Shown: in pieces, positions 1 through 5,316 of the stretch
Position numbering within the stretch: position 1 is the first letter of the stretch
Layout: each line of letters begins with the position of its first letter
DNA from: Clostridia bacterium
Lineage (GTDB): Bacteria > Bacillota > Clostridia > Oscillospirales > CAG-272
Direction: 5' to 3'
Length of the DNA: 5,316 nt
Assembly: GCA_017379815.1 (NCBI GenBank)
Contig: JAFNVK010000139.1
Span: 1 to 5,316 of the forward strand
Made by a program: the position numbers and the translations under genes
The notes under the pieces: generated by a model
Told to the model about the DNA's origin: nothing
Databases searched by the model: none
The model's input: only the letters and a program-made list of their open reading frames with translations

Positions 1-1479
1 ACGGATATGCACACCGACAATCCGCCGCGCGAGGGCGTGCGGTATCTCTCCGACTCCCTTCCCCTGAACCTCGCTGTGCTCCTGCTTTCCTTCGCCTGTC
101 TCCTGCCGCTGCGCAGGCTTCTGCGCCCCCTGCCGACAAAGGGCGTGTGCGCCGTCTGCCTTGCCATTGTGGCTCTGCTCGGCGTCGTTTGGGTGCATAC
201 GGTGCAGGGCGCGCCGATGCAGGACTCGGCCATCGTGACCCGTGCCGCCTATCACCTCTCGATGGGTGACCCGAAAGAGGTGACCACCGACTACTTTTTG
301 CGCTTCCCCTATCAGCTCGGCTACGTGCTGTTCTGCGAGATCCTTCTGCGCATCTTCCCCACGGGGGGCAATCTGATGCTTCTGCAATACGTCAACGTGC
401 TTTGCCTCGTTTTGGCCTATATTGCCCTCCTTCACTGCATCCGCCTGACCTACGGACGCGAGCGCGAGGGCGTGGTAAAGCTTTCGGCCGTTCTGCTGGC
501 CCTCTTTCTCCCCCCGATCCTCTTTTGCACCTTCACCTACGGCGTGATCCCCGCGCTTCTCTTTTCCGCGTTGTCCATGTGGCAATTTCTTGAGATCCGA
601 CGGGAGGACGGGATCGCAACGCGCATCCGCCGTCTTTTGCTCTGCGCACTCTTCCTTGGCATTGCCATATGCCTCAAGAAGAACAGCATCATCTTCCTCT
701 GCGCCATACTCATCATCGGTCTGTTGCGTCTTTTGAAGGAAAAGGATCCCCTCCTGCCCCTCTGCCTTGCGCTCTGTCTCGCCTGCTCGATCGGGCTGCC
801 AAAAGCCGTGCAATGGCAATACGAGGCACGCACGGATTTTGCCTTTGGCAAGGGCGTTCCCATGCAGGCCTGGGCCGCCATGGGAACGCACGACTCCTAC
901 ATCGCGCCCGGCTGGTACGAATCCAAGTACGTGGTGCGCGATTTTTACACGGCAGGTAAGGATACCGAGGCCATGAAACCTCTGGCAAAGGAGGCGATCG
1001 ACGAGCATATCGCCATCTTTTCGGCCGATCCCGCCTACGCGCTCGCCTTCTTCTCCGAAAAGATCGCCAGCCAATGGAATGAGCCAACCTACCAGGGCAT
1101 CTGGCTTGCACAGGTGCGCGGACGCTACGGCGACGGCTCAGGGCCGCTTGGCGCCTGGGTGTGCGGTGAGGGTGAGGACCACGTGACGCAATACCTCAAT
1201 TTCCTGCAGCAGCTCCTGCTCGTTCTGGCAAGCGTGGGTACGCTCTCCCTGATCAAAAAGGGGCGGATCACCGACGCACTGCTCCCAACCGTCTTCCTCG
1301 GCGGTTTTCTCTACCACCTGCTCTTTGAAGCAAAATCGCAATACTGCATGATCTATATCCTGCTTCTCCTTCCGCTGTCCGCGCTCGGCGCAGAGCTTCT
1401 GCTCGGCAAGGCCGAGAAGGCGCTTGACGCATGGAAGCAACGGCGGACGCAAGCCGCTTTGCAAGAAAACAAAGAATAA
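1..1479 (+). CDS. Polytopic membrane glycosyltransferase, GT-C/GT39-like (5'-partial)
   Basis: Likely an integral-membrane glycosyltransferase of the GT-C fold, which transfers a sugar from a polyprenyl-phosphate donor on the outer membrane face. About 11 hydrophobic segments are visible (numbering from the Met at base 7): near 18-36, 46-64, 101-117, 123-145, 158-176, 178-194, 208-243 (two), 248-266, then 397-416, 423-440 and 446-466. An acidic residue in an early outer loop (D73 in MQDSA) sits where GT-C enzymes carry the catalytic Asp. It is followed by RFPYQLG (99-105), a large soluble loop (about 267-396) with PGWY (301-304) and QWNEPTYQ (356-363), and EAKSQY (441-446) before the last helix. 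I recall similar motifs in uncharacterised Firmicutes membrane glycosyltransferases; this is family resemblance, and the substrate is unknown. The frame is open to base 1, no Shine-Dalgarno site is visible before the ATG at 7, and the N-terminus looks like a loop between helices, so the gene probably begins upstream. It ends in TAA five bases before a terminator. Confidence 0.72.
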   Translation, partial: TDMHTDNPPREGVRYLSDSLPLNLAVLLLSFACLLPLRRLLRPLPTKGVCAVCLAIVALLGVVWVHTVQGAPMQDSAIVTRAAYHLSMGDPKEVTTDYFLRFPYQLGYVLFCEILLRIFPTGGNLMLLQYVNVLCLVLAYIALLHCIRLTYGREREGVVKLSAVLLALFLPPILFCTFTYGVIPALLFSALSMWQFLEIRREDGIATRIRRLLLCALFLGIAICLKKNSIIFLCAILIIGLLRLLKEKDPLLPLCLALCLACSIGLPKAVQWQYEARTDFAFGKGVPMQAWAAMGTHDSYIAPGWYESKYVVRDFYTAGKDTEAMKPLAKEAIDEHIAIFSADPAYALAFFSEKIASQWNEPTYQGIWLAQVRGRYGDGSGPLGAWVCGEGEDHVTQYLNFLQQLLLVLASVGTLSLIKKGRITDALLPTVFLGGFLYHLLFEAKSQYCMIYILLLLPLSALGAELLLGKAEKALDAWKQRRTQAALQENKE

Positions 1480-1484
1480 CATAC

Positions 1485-1538
1485 AAGGATCTGTCCCACA
1501 CTGCACGAAAGGTGCGGCGTGCGGGCAGATCCTTTTTT
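1485..1538 (+). terminator. Intrinsic (Rho-independent) terminator after the GT-C gene
   Basis: A long hairpin begins five bases after the TAA of the membrane protein gene. The outer stem is a perfect 9-bp pairing of AAGGATCTG (1485-1493) with CAGATCCTT (1526-1534). It continues with CCC/GGG (1495-1497 with 1523-1525), CAC/GTG (1499-1501 with 1519-1521) and GCAC/GTGC (1503-1506 with 1512-1515), separated by small mismatches or bulges, and closes on a GAAAG loop. Six T's follow at 1533-1538, partly within the stem base. Long stem plus T-tract is the classic form. It should end transcripts from upstream and so separate the GT-C gene from the downstream genes, unless read-through or antitermination occurs. 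Confidence 0.88.
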
Positions 1539-1553
1539 GTCTCTTTCGCATAA

Positions 1554-1573
1554 TTCTGCACGCTTTGGCAGAA
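1554..1573 (+). repeat. Short inverted repeat in the leader before the GT2 gene
   Basis: TTCTGC (1554-1559) and GCAGAA (1568-1573) are perfect inverted repeats with an 8-base spacer. They lie between the terminator and the Shine-Dalgarno site of the next gene. The stem is only 6 bp with no T-run after it, so it is not a terminator. It could be a weak leader hairpin, an operator-like palindrome, or chance. The rest of the 1539-1594 gap shows no convincing promoter. Confidence 0.25.
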
Positions 1574-1608
1574 ACTAGGTCACAGAAACCGAAAAGGAGG
1601 GGATCGCC

Positions 1609-2568
1609 ATGCCCCCGTCCGCCATTGCGGTGCTTCTCGCCGTCTACGAGCCGCGTGTGGATTGGCTTGCCCGTCTGCTCGATTCGCTCAATACGCAAAG
1701 CCTTTTGCCCGCCTGCCTCTACGTTTGCGACGACGCCTCGCCGCGCTTTTCCAAGGAGGAGCTGGAGGCCCTTTTGCAAAAGCATATCACCGCCTTTCCC
1801 TACGTGCTTCTGCAAAGCGAAGAAAACAAAGGCTCAACCGCCACCTTTGCCGCCCTTCTGCAAAGGGCAAAAGAGCCCTACGTCGCCTTTTGCGACCAGG
1901 ACGACGTGTGGCTTCGGGATAAGCTGAAGGACTCGCTCGCCCTTCTGCAGAGCAGTCCGCTCCGCCCCACGCTGGTCTTTTGCAACGCTTGCGTGATCGA
2001 CCGAGAAGGAAGCCTGCTTGCCCGTCGCATAGAGGATCTGCGGCCGCGCCATCGCCTGCAAAGAGGCTACGGCCTTGCCAACGTGCTGATCCGCCGCAAC
2101 TTCGTGATGGGCTGCACCCTGCTGATCGAGCGACGGCGTGCGCTCTCCTATCTTCCCTTTCCAAGAGCTCTCGTGCACGACCATTACCTCGCCTTCCGCG
2201 CTTCTCTTGACGGTGCGTTGGATTTTCTCGACGCACCGCAGCTGCTCTACCGCATTCACGGAGAGAACCAGACCGGAACGCTTGCCGGTGTGGAAAGCCG
2301 CGCGGACTACGTGCGCCTGCGCATTCGCGTTTTTTGCGAGCGCATACGCATCTTTTCACGCTACACCGACAGCCCCGCGCTGAGGGAGGCCGCCGCCTGG
2401 AGTGAGGCAAGGCTTGCCAATGCCATAGGAAAACGCGGGGGCGCACGCCGCCTGCTTCGCCTTTGGCGGTACGATCCCGCCGTCACCGCCTTTGAGCTTT
2501 TGGCCCTGCGTCTCCCCTCTCCCCTCTTTCGTCTGCTCATCCGCACGATCGCAAGACGGCGCCCCTGA
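1609..2568 (+). CDS. GT2-family glycosyltransferase (DQDDVW type, possible rhamnosyltransferase)
   Basis: Cytoplasmic, GT-A fold glycosyltransferase of 319 residues, predicted to move a sugar from a nucleotide-sugar donor onto a growing surface glycan. The N-terminus has the family 2 pattern: a hydrophobic strand IAVLLAVYEP (6-15), then an acidic pair in CDDASP (40-45) for nucleotide binding, NKGS (73-76), and DQDDVW (96-101), the metal/donor-binding DXD region typical of this subgroup. Further downstream are MGCT (167-170), HDHY (190-193, likely catalytic-base region) and YRIHGENQTG (214-223), which this subgroup shares with enzymes of the WbbL/RgpB kind. There are no membrane segments; the C-terminal 90 residues look helical and Arg-rich. 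The start is well supported: AGGAGG at 1595-1600, eight bases before ATG. It is the first gene after the terminator, and rmlD follows 27 bases downstream, which makes rhamnose a reasonable guess for the donor, but the sequence alone does not prove it. Confidence 0.9.
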   Translation: MPPSAIAVLLAVYEPRVDWLARLLDSLNTQSLLPACLYVCDDASPRFSKEELEALLQKHITAFPYVLLQSEENKGSTATFAALLQRAKEPYVAFCDQDDVWLRDKLKDSLALLQSSPLRPTLVFCNACVIDREGSLLARRIEDLRPRHRLQRGYGLANVLIRRNFVMGCTLLIERRRALSYLPFPRALVHDHYLAFRASLDGALDFLDAPQLLYRIHGENQTGTLAGVESRADYVRLRIRVFCERIRIFSRYTDSPALREAAAWSEARLANAIGKRGGARRLLRLWRYDPAVTAFELLALRLPSPLFRLLIRTIARRRP

Positions 2569-2595
2569 GCAAGCCTCTACCGAAAGGAGCACCCC

Positions 2596-3480
2596 ATGAA
2601 GGTCTTTGTTACGGGCGCGCGCGGACAGCTCGGCGCCGATCTTTGCCCCCTGCTTGCCCGTAAAAAAGGGCTGACGCTTGACTGCACCGACCGCGAGGAT
2701 CTGGATCTGTGCGACACGGACGCCGTTCGCCAAAGAGTGCTGAACAGCCGCCCCGACGTGATCCTGCACGCGGCCGCCTACACCGACGTGGACCGCGCCG
2801 AGCGGGAGAGCGAGCTTTGCCGACGCCTGAACCTTGACGCCACCGCGTGCCTTGCCGAGGCCGCTGAGCAAATCGGGGCGTCCTTCCTCTTTCTCTCCAG
2901 CGACTACGTCTTTTCGGGCGAGGGGGAGGAATTTTACCGCACGTCCGCCCCAAAGCTTCCCCTCTCGGTCTACGGGCTCTCCAAGTCGCTTGCCGAGGAC
3001 GCCGTCCTCTCGCTTTGCTCGCGCGCCATGATCGTTCGCACCTCCTGGCTCTTTGGGCGGCACGGAAGGAACTTCGTCTACACCCTGCTCTCGCGTGCCG
3101 AGAGGCAGGAGGAGATCCCCGTGGTCTGCGACCAGATCGGCTCTCCCACCTACACCAAGGATCTTGCCGCTTCTCTGCTCGGCATGATCGGCACCGAGCG
3201 CTACGGCGTCTATCACGTGACCAACGAGGGCGTCTGCTCACGGGCGGAATTTGCCGCGGAGATCCTGCGCCTTGCGGGAGGCTCTGCACGCATTCTCCCC
3301 GTAGAAAGCTCGGTCTTTCCCACGGCGGCAAGGCGGCCGCTCAACTCCCGACTTAGTAAGGACTGCCTGACGGAAAACGGCTTTCCCCGTCTGCCGCATT
3401 GGAAGGACGCATTGGCACGCTTTTTGCGCGAGACGGGTGCCATAGGCGAAACGAATACGGAAGGAGGCACTCCGCCTTGA
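2596..3480 (+). CDS. rfbD: dTDP-4-dehydrorhamnose reductase RmlD
   Basis: Catalyses the last step of dTDP-L-rhamnose synthesis, the NAD(P)H-dependent reduction of dTDP-4-dehydro-L-rhamnose, in the cytoplasm. The 294-residue length is normal for the family. It is an extended-type short-chain dehydrogenase with a Rossmann motif GARGQLG (7-13), AAAYTDVDRAE (59-69), SSDYVF (101-106), and catalytic Y126-x3-K130 in YGLSK. The Ser/Thr-to-Tyr distance (S102 to Y126) is 24, as in Salmonella RmlD (Thr104/Tyr128/Lys132). S102 replaces the usual Thr of STDYVF, a conservative change. Also present are RTSWLFG (148-154), DQIGSPTY (179-186) and RPLNSRLS (247-254), all hallmark RmlD blocks. AAAGGAG (2583-2589) lies six bases before the ATG. 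The 3' end carries the Shine-Dalgarno site of the permease gene and overlaps its start by four bases. The partner genes rmlA, rmlB and rmlC are not in the window. Confidence 0.96.
   Translation: MKVFVTGARGQLGADLCPLLARKKGLTLDCTDREDLDLCDTDAVRQRVLNSRPDVILHAAAYTDVDRAERESELCRRLNLDATACLAEAAEQIGASFLFLSSDYVFSGEGEEFYRTSAPKLPLSVYGLSKSLAEDAVLSLCSRAMIVRTSWLFGRHGRNFVYTLLSRAERQEEIPVVCDQIGSPTYTKDLAASLLGMIGTERYGVYHVTNEGVCSRAEFAAEILRLAGGSARILPVESSVFPTAARRPLNSRLSKDCLTENGFPRLPHWKDALARFLRETGAIGETNTEGGTPP
3461..3479 (+). promoter_or_regulatory. Ribosome binding site fixing the permease TTG start
   Basis: AAGGAGG (3461-3467) sits inside the last codons of rmlD (Glu-Gly-Gly), nine bases before TTG 3477-3479. That TTG overlaps the rmlD TGA as TTGA, a typical translational-coupling layout. 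The spacer contains CTCC (3470-3473), which can pair with GGAG (3463-3466) across a three-base loop and so could partly hide the site until ribosomes finishing rmlD open it. The coupling is an inference; the site and overlap are seen directly. Confidence 0.8.
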
Positions 3481-4271
3481 CCCACGCACCCCAAAGACCG
3501 CAGGACCGTCCGAGCCTTGCGCGCTACCGCTTTCTCATCCGCCAGCTCGTCCTGCGCGATTTTAAGACCAAGTACAAGAGATCCGTCCTTGGCGTGCTTT
3601 GGAGCTTTCTCAATCCGCTCCTCACCATGAGCATCCAGTACGTCGTCTTTTCCACGCTCTTCCGCTCGGACATTCCGAATTTCATCATCTACCTGCTCTC
3701 GGGCATCATCTGCTTCAACTTCTTCTCGGAGGCCACGCACCTTTGTCTGATGAGCATCGTGGCCAACGCCTCGCTGATCCATAAGGTCTATCTGCCAAAG
3801 TATATCTACCCCTTCTCGCGCACGCTCTCCTCCTCGATCAATCTGCTTCTCTCGCTCGCGCCTCTTTTTTTGATGCTTCTCTTGACCCGCACGCCCATCA
3901 CCCTCGCGATCCTTCTGCTCCCCTTTGCGCTTCTGATGCTCTTTTGCTTGAGCTACGGCATAGGACTTCTGCTCGCCACGCTGATGGTCTTTTTTCGCGA
4001 TACGCAATTCCTCTGGGGCGTGCTCTCCATGCTCTGGATGTATCTAACCCCCATCTTTTACCCCGAGAGCATTATTCCCAAGAACGTTCTGACTGTCTAT
4101 AAGCTCAATCCCCTTTACCACGTCCTGCGCTTCGTCCGCACGGTCCTGATGCAGGGCGTCTCCCCCGAACCAAAGGCCTATCTCTACTGCCTGATCCTCT
4201 GCACGGCCCCCCTCCTGCTCGGGCTTTGGATCTTTCGCGCAAAGCAGGACCGCTTCGTGCTGTACGTCTGA
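3477..4271 (+). CDS. ABC-2 type polysaccharide export permease (Wzm/TagG/RgpC family)
   Basis: Membrane subunit of an ABC exporter that moves an undecaprenyl-linked polysaccharide across the cytoplasmic membrane. The product is 264 residues, the usual size for this family. The N-terminal amphipathic block LVLRDFKTKYKRSVLGVLWS (24-43) followed by FLNPLL (44-49) is the family hallmark. Six membrane spans are predicted near 45-63, 69-88, 117-137, 140-160, 162-195 (re-entrant or paired region with FFRDTQ at 172-177 and TPIFYP at 191-196) and 236-253; the conserved NP pair is at 211-212. The start is TTG 3477. An in-frame TTG at 3399 would add 26 residues but has no Shine-Dalgarno site, lies deep inside rmlD, and would exceed the normal N-terminus. 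No in-frame ATG occurs before Met-51. The ATPase gene follows 33 bases later. The glycan substrate cannot be read from sequence; teichoic acid, O-antigen-like glycan or rhamnan are all possible, and rmlD favours a rhamnose-containing one. Confidence 0.93.
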   Translation: MTHAPQRPQDRPSLARYRFLIRQLVLRDFKTKYKRSVLGVLWSFLNPLLTMSIQYVVFSTLFRSDIPNFIIYLLSGIICFNFFSEATHLCLMSIVANASLIHKVYLPKYIYPFSRTLSSSINLLLSLAPLFLMLLLTRTPITLAILLLPFALLMLFCLSYGIGLLLATLMVFFRDTQFLWGVLSMLWMYLTPIFYPESIIPKNVLTVYKLNPLYHVLRFVRTVLMQGVSPEPKAYLYCLILCTAPLLLGLWIFRAKQDRFVLYV

Positions 4272-4289
4272 AAACGAAATTTCCCCGCG

Positions 4290-4304
4290 AAAGGAGAGCC
4301 CTCC
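4290..4304 (+). promoter_or_regulatory. Ribosome binding site of the ATPase gene, with possible masking hairpin
   Basis: AAAGGAG (4290-4296) lies eight bases before the GTG start at 4305 and supports that start. The bases directly before GTG, CTCC (4301-4304), are the exact complement of GGAG (4293-4296), with AGCC as a four-base loop. A 4-bp hairpin could therefore compete with ribosome binding. The stem is short and its effect is unproven. Confidence 0.55.
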
Positions 4305-5036
4305 GTGATCACCCTCAACCGAGTCGGTCTTTGCTATCGAATGCCCAAGGATAAGATCCAAAGCATGAAGGAATACCTCGTTGCTCTGGCGCGCGGAAGA
4401 CTGCGCTACAATTCCTTCTTTGCCCTCTCCGACGTCTCCTTTTCGGTAGGCCGCGGAGAGGTCTTGGGGATCGTTGGCAGCAACGGCGCGGGAAAAAGCA
4501 CCCTGCTAAAGGTGATCGCCGGGATCCTGACCCCCACCTCCGGGGAGCTGCGCGTCAAGGGGCGCGTCGTGCCCATGCTGGAGCTGGGGAGCGGCTTTGA
4601 CGATGACCTGACGGGACGGGAGAACATCTTTCTCAACGGCGCGATCCTCGGCTACTCCGAGCAATTCCTGCGTGAGCGCTTCGACGAGATCGTGGAATTC
4701 TCCGGCCTGTACGACTTTCTCGACGTCCCTGTGCGCAATTATTCCTCGGGCATGGTGATGCGCCTGGCCTTTTCGATCGCCTCCATGGTCGAGCCGGACG
4801 TCCTGATCGTGGACGAGATCCTGGCCGTGGGGGACGCCCGCTTTCAGGAAAAGAGCTATACCCGTATGCTGGAGCTGATGCACAGAGGGACCACCGTGCT
4901 TTTGGTCTCGCACGACCTCGGGCAGATCCGCCGCCTGTGCGACCGCGTGCTTTGGCTGGACGGAGGACGCGTCCGCCGCATTGGGGACACGCAGGAGGTC
5001 TGCGACGCCTACGCCAAGGCCTCCTCGGGCAAATAA
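4305..5036 (+). CDS. ABC exporter ATP-binding protein (Wzt/TagH/RgpD family, short form)
   Basis: Cytoplasmic ATPase that powers polysaccharide export with the upstream permease. All nucleotide-binding motifs are intact in 243 residues: Walker A GSNGAGKST (58-66), the Q-loop region ELGSGFDDDLTGREN (93-107) with the Glu-containing form typical of Wzt/TagH proteins, signature YSSGM (146-150, the usual variant of LSGGQ in this family), Walker B VLIVDE (166-171, catalytic E171), D-loop AVGDARF (174-180) and switch His203 in VSHD. The N-terminal 40 residues, with YRMP and a Lys/Arg-rich stretch before FFALSDVSF, are the family's extension. The protein ends right after the nucleotide-binding domain, so it lacks the C-terminal carbohydrate-binding domain found in longer Wzt proteins such as that of the E. 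coli O9a system. The GTG start is backed by AAAGGAG eight bases upstream. A GT2 gene follows 32 bases downstream. Confidence 0.95.
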   Translation: MITLNRVGLCYRMPKDKIQSMKEYLVALARGRLRYNSFFALSDVSFSVGRGEVLGIVGSNGAGKSTLLKVIAGILTPTSGELRVKGRVVPMLELGSGFDDDLTGRENIFLNGAILGYSEQFLRERFDEIVEFSGLYDFLDVPVRNYSSGMVMRLAFSIASMVEPDVLIVDEILAVGDARFQEKSYTRMLELMHRGTTVLLVSHDLGQIRRLCDRVLWLDGGRVRRIGDTQEVCDAYAKASSGK

Positions 5037-5068
5037 CGCAAGTCAAAACAAGAAAAGGATCTCTGTCT

Positions 5069-5316
5069 ATGCAAACGCAACCGAGGATCTCCGTGATCCT
5101 GCCCTTCTACAACGCCGAGCGAACGCTCTCGGCCTGCCTTGAGAGCATCCGCTCCCAGAGCCTGCGCGAGCTCGAAATTCTTGCCGTGGACGACGGAAGC
5201 ACCGATTCCTCTGCTGCCGTGGTCGGCACGCACGCCGCGCAGGACGCGCGCGTGCGCCTGCTCACGCATCCCGAGAATCTCGGTCTGTTTGCGGCACGCC
5301 TGACCGGCGTTCGCGC
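5069..5316 (+). CDS. GT2-family glycosyltransferase, N-terminal part (3'-partial)
   Basis: The window holds the first 82 codons of a GT-A fold family 2 glycosyltransferase; the frame stays open to the last base. The translated start gives the strand ISVILPFYNAERTL (7-20), SQSLRELEILAVDDGSTDSS (29-48) with the nucleotide-binding acidic pair D41-D42, and HPENLGLFAARLTGVR (67-82), which matches the family's asparagine-glycine block before the DXD motif. The catalytic DXD and acceptor region lie beyond the window, so substrate and subgroup cannot be judged. AAAAGGA (5053-5059) is nine bases before the ATG, a somewhat weaker site than those of the upstream genes. The gene follows the ATPase gene closely and in the same direction, so it is probably in the same transcript and acts in the same glycan pathway. 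It carries the VDDGSTD motif, unlike the first GT2 enzyme (CDDASP plus DQDDVW), so the two are not recent duplicates. Confidence 0.9.
   Translation, partial: MQTQPRISVILPFYNAERTLSACLESIRSQSLRELEILAVDDGSTDSSAAVVGTHAAQDARVRLLTHPENLGLFAARLTGVR

Noticed and set aside
1549..1570. Possible promoter pieces CATAAT (1549-1554) and TTGGCA (1565-1570) ahead of the GT2 gene
   Set aside because: CATAAT has no -35-like hexamer about 17 bases upstream, and TTGGCA has no TATAAT-like hexamer at the right distance downstream; they cannot be combined into one promoter.
1424..1927. Open frame spanning the terminator and the start of the GT2 gene in another frame
   Set aside because: It runs through a terminator hairpin and overlaps two supported genes; its translation shows no domain and has the composition of an off-frame reading.
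2356..3216. Long open frame on the - strand (286 codons) opposite the GT2/rmlD junction, and other antisense frames of 100-260 codons
   Set aside because: They lie opposite well-supported genes, have low-complexity charged or Arg/Gly-rich translations with no recognisable domain, and are expected in GC-rich DNA.
3399..3476. N-terminal extension of the permease from an upstream TTG at 3399
   Set aside because: No Shine-Dalgarno site before 3399, deep overlap with the rmlD coding end, and the family's N-terminus fits the TTG at 3477, which has AGGAGG at good spacing.
3865..3871. Run of seven T's in the permease gene (and six T's at 3990-3995), considered as phase-variation tracts
   Set aside because: The runs are short, the frame is intact through both, and such lengths are common by chance in Phe/Leu-rich membrane protein genes.
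5055..5064. AAGGATCT before the last GT2 gene repeats the first bases of the terminator stem (1485-1492)
   Set aside because: An eight-base match with no inverted partner or T-run nearby; it simply overlaps the gene's ribosome binding site.

Overview
The window is a GC-rich segment (by eye near 60% G+C) in which every supportable gene lies on the + strand. Strong AGGAGG-type Shine-Dalgarno sites, a TTG and a GTG start, tight gene spacing and a Gram-positive style ABC-2 polysaccharide exporter suggest a GC-rich Firmicute, most likely a Clostridia-type (Oscillospiraceae-like) bacterium. That assignment rests on style and family content, not on a marker gene. The content is a cell-surface polysaccharide locus, probably a rhamnose-containing one.

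Layout. (1) Positions 1-1479: the 3' part of a large polytopic membrane protein resembling GT-C (GT39-like) lipid-phosphosugar-dependent glycosyltransferases; its true start is probably upstream of the window. (2) Positions 1485-1538: a strong intrinsic terminator directly after that gene, followed by a 70-base leader with no convincing promoter. (3) Positions 1609-5316: a compact run of five genes with spacings of 27, -4, 33 and 32 bases. They are a cytoplasmic GT2 glycosyltransferase with a DQDDVW motif, RmlD (dTDP-4-dehydrorhamnose reductase), an ABC-2 polysaccharide permease (Wzm/TagG/RgpC type) starting at a TTG that overlaps the rmlD stop, its ATPase (Wzt/TagH/RgpD type, short form), and a second GT2 glycosyltransferase cut off by the window end.

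How the genes work together (inference from families). RmlD makes dTDP-L-rhamnose. The GT2 enzymes use it and/or other nucleotide sugars to build a glycan on a lipid carrier at the inner membrane face, and the permease/ATPase pair exports it. The GT-C protein could add a sugar on the outer face. The order rmlD - permease - ATPase - GT2 resembles the rhamnan loci of streptococci (rgp/gac) and related Firmicutes loci. rmlA, rmlB and rmlC are not in this window.

No RNA gene, CRISPR array, insertion sequence or second operon orientation is visible. I did not find a clearly new system. The points most worth a second look are the terminator inside the locus, the TTG/TGA coupling that fixes the permease start, short SD-masking hairpins in front of both transporter genes, and the short ATPase that lacks a carbohydrate-binding domain.
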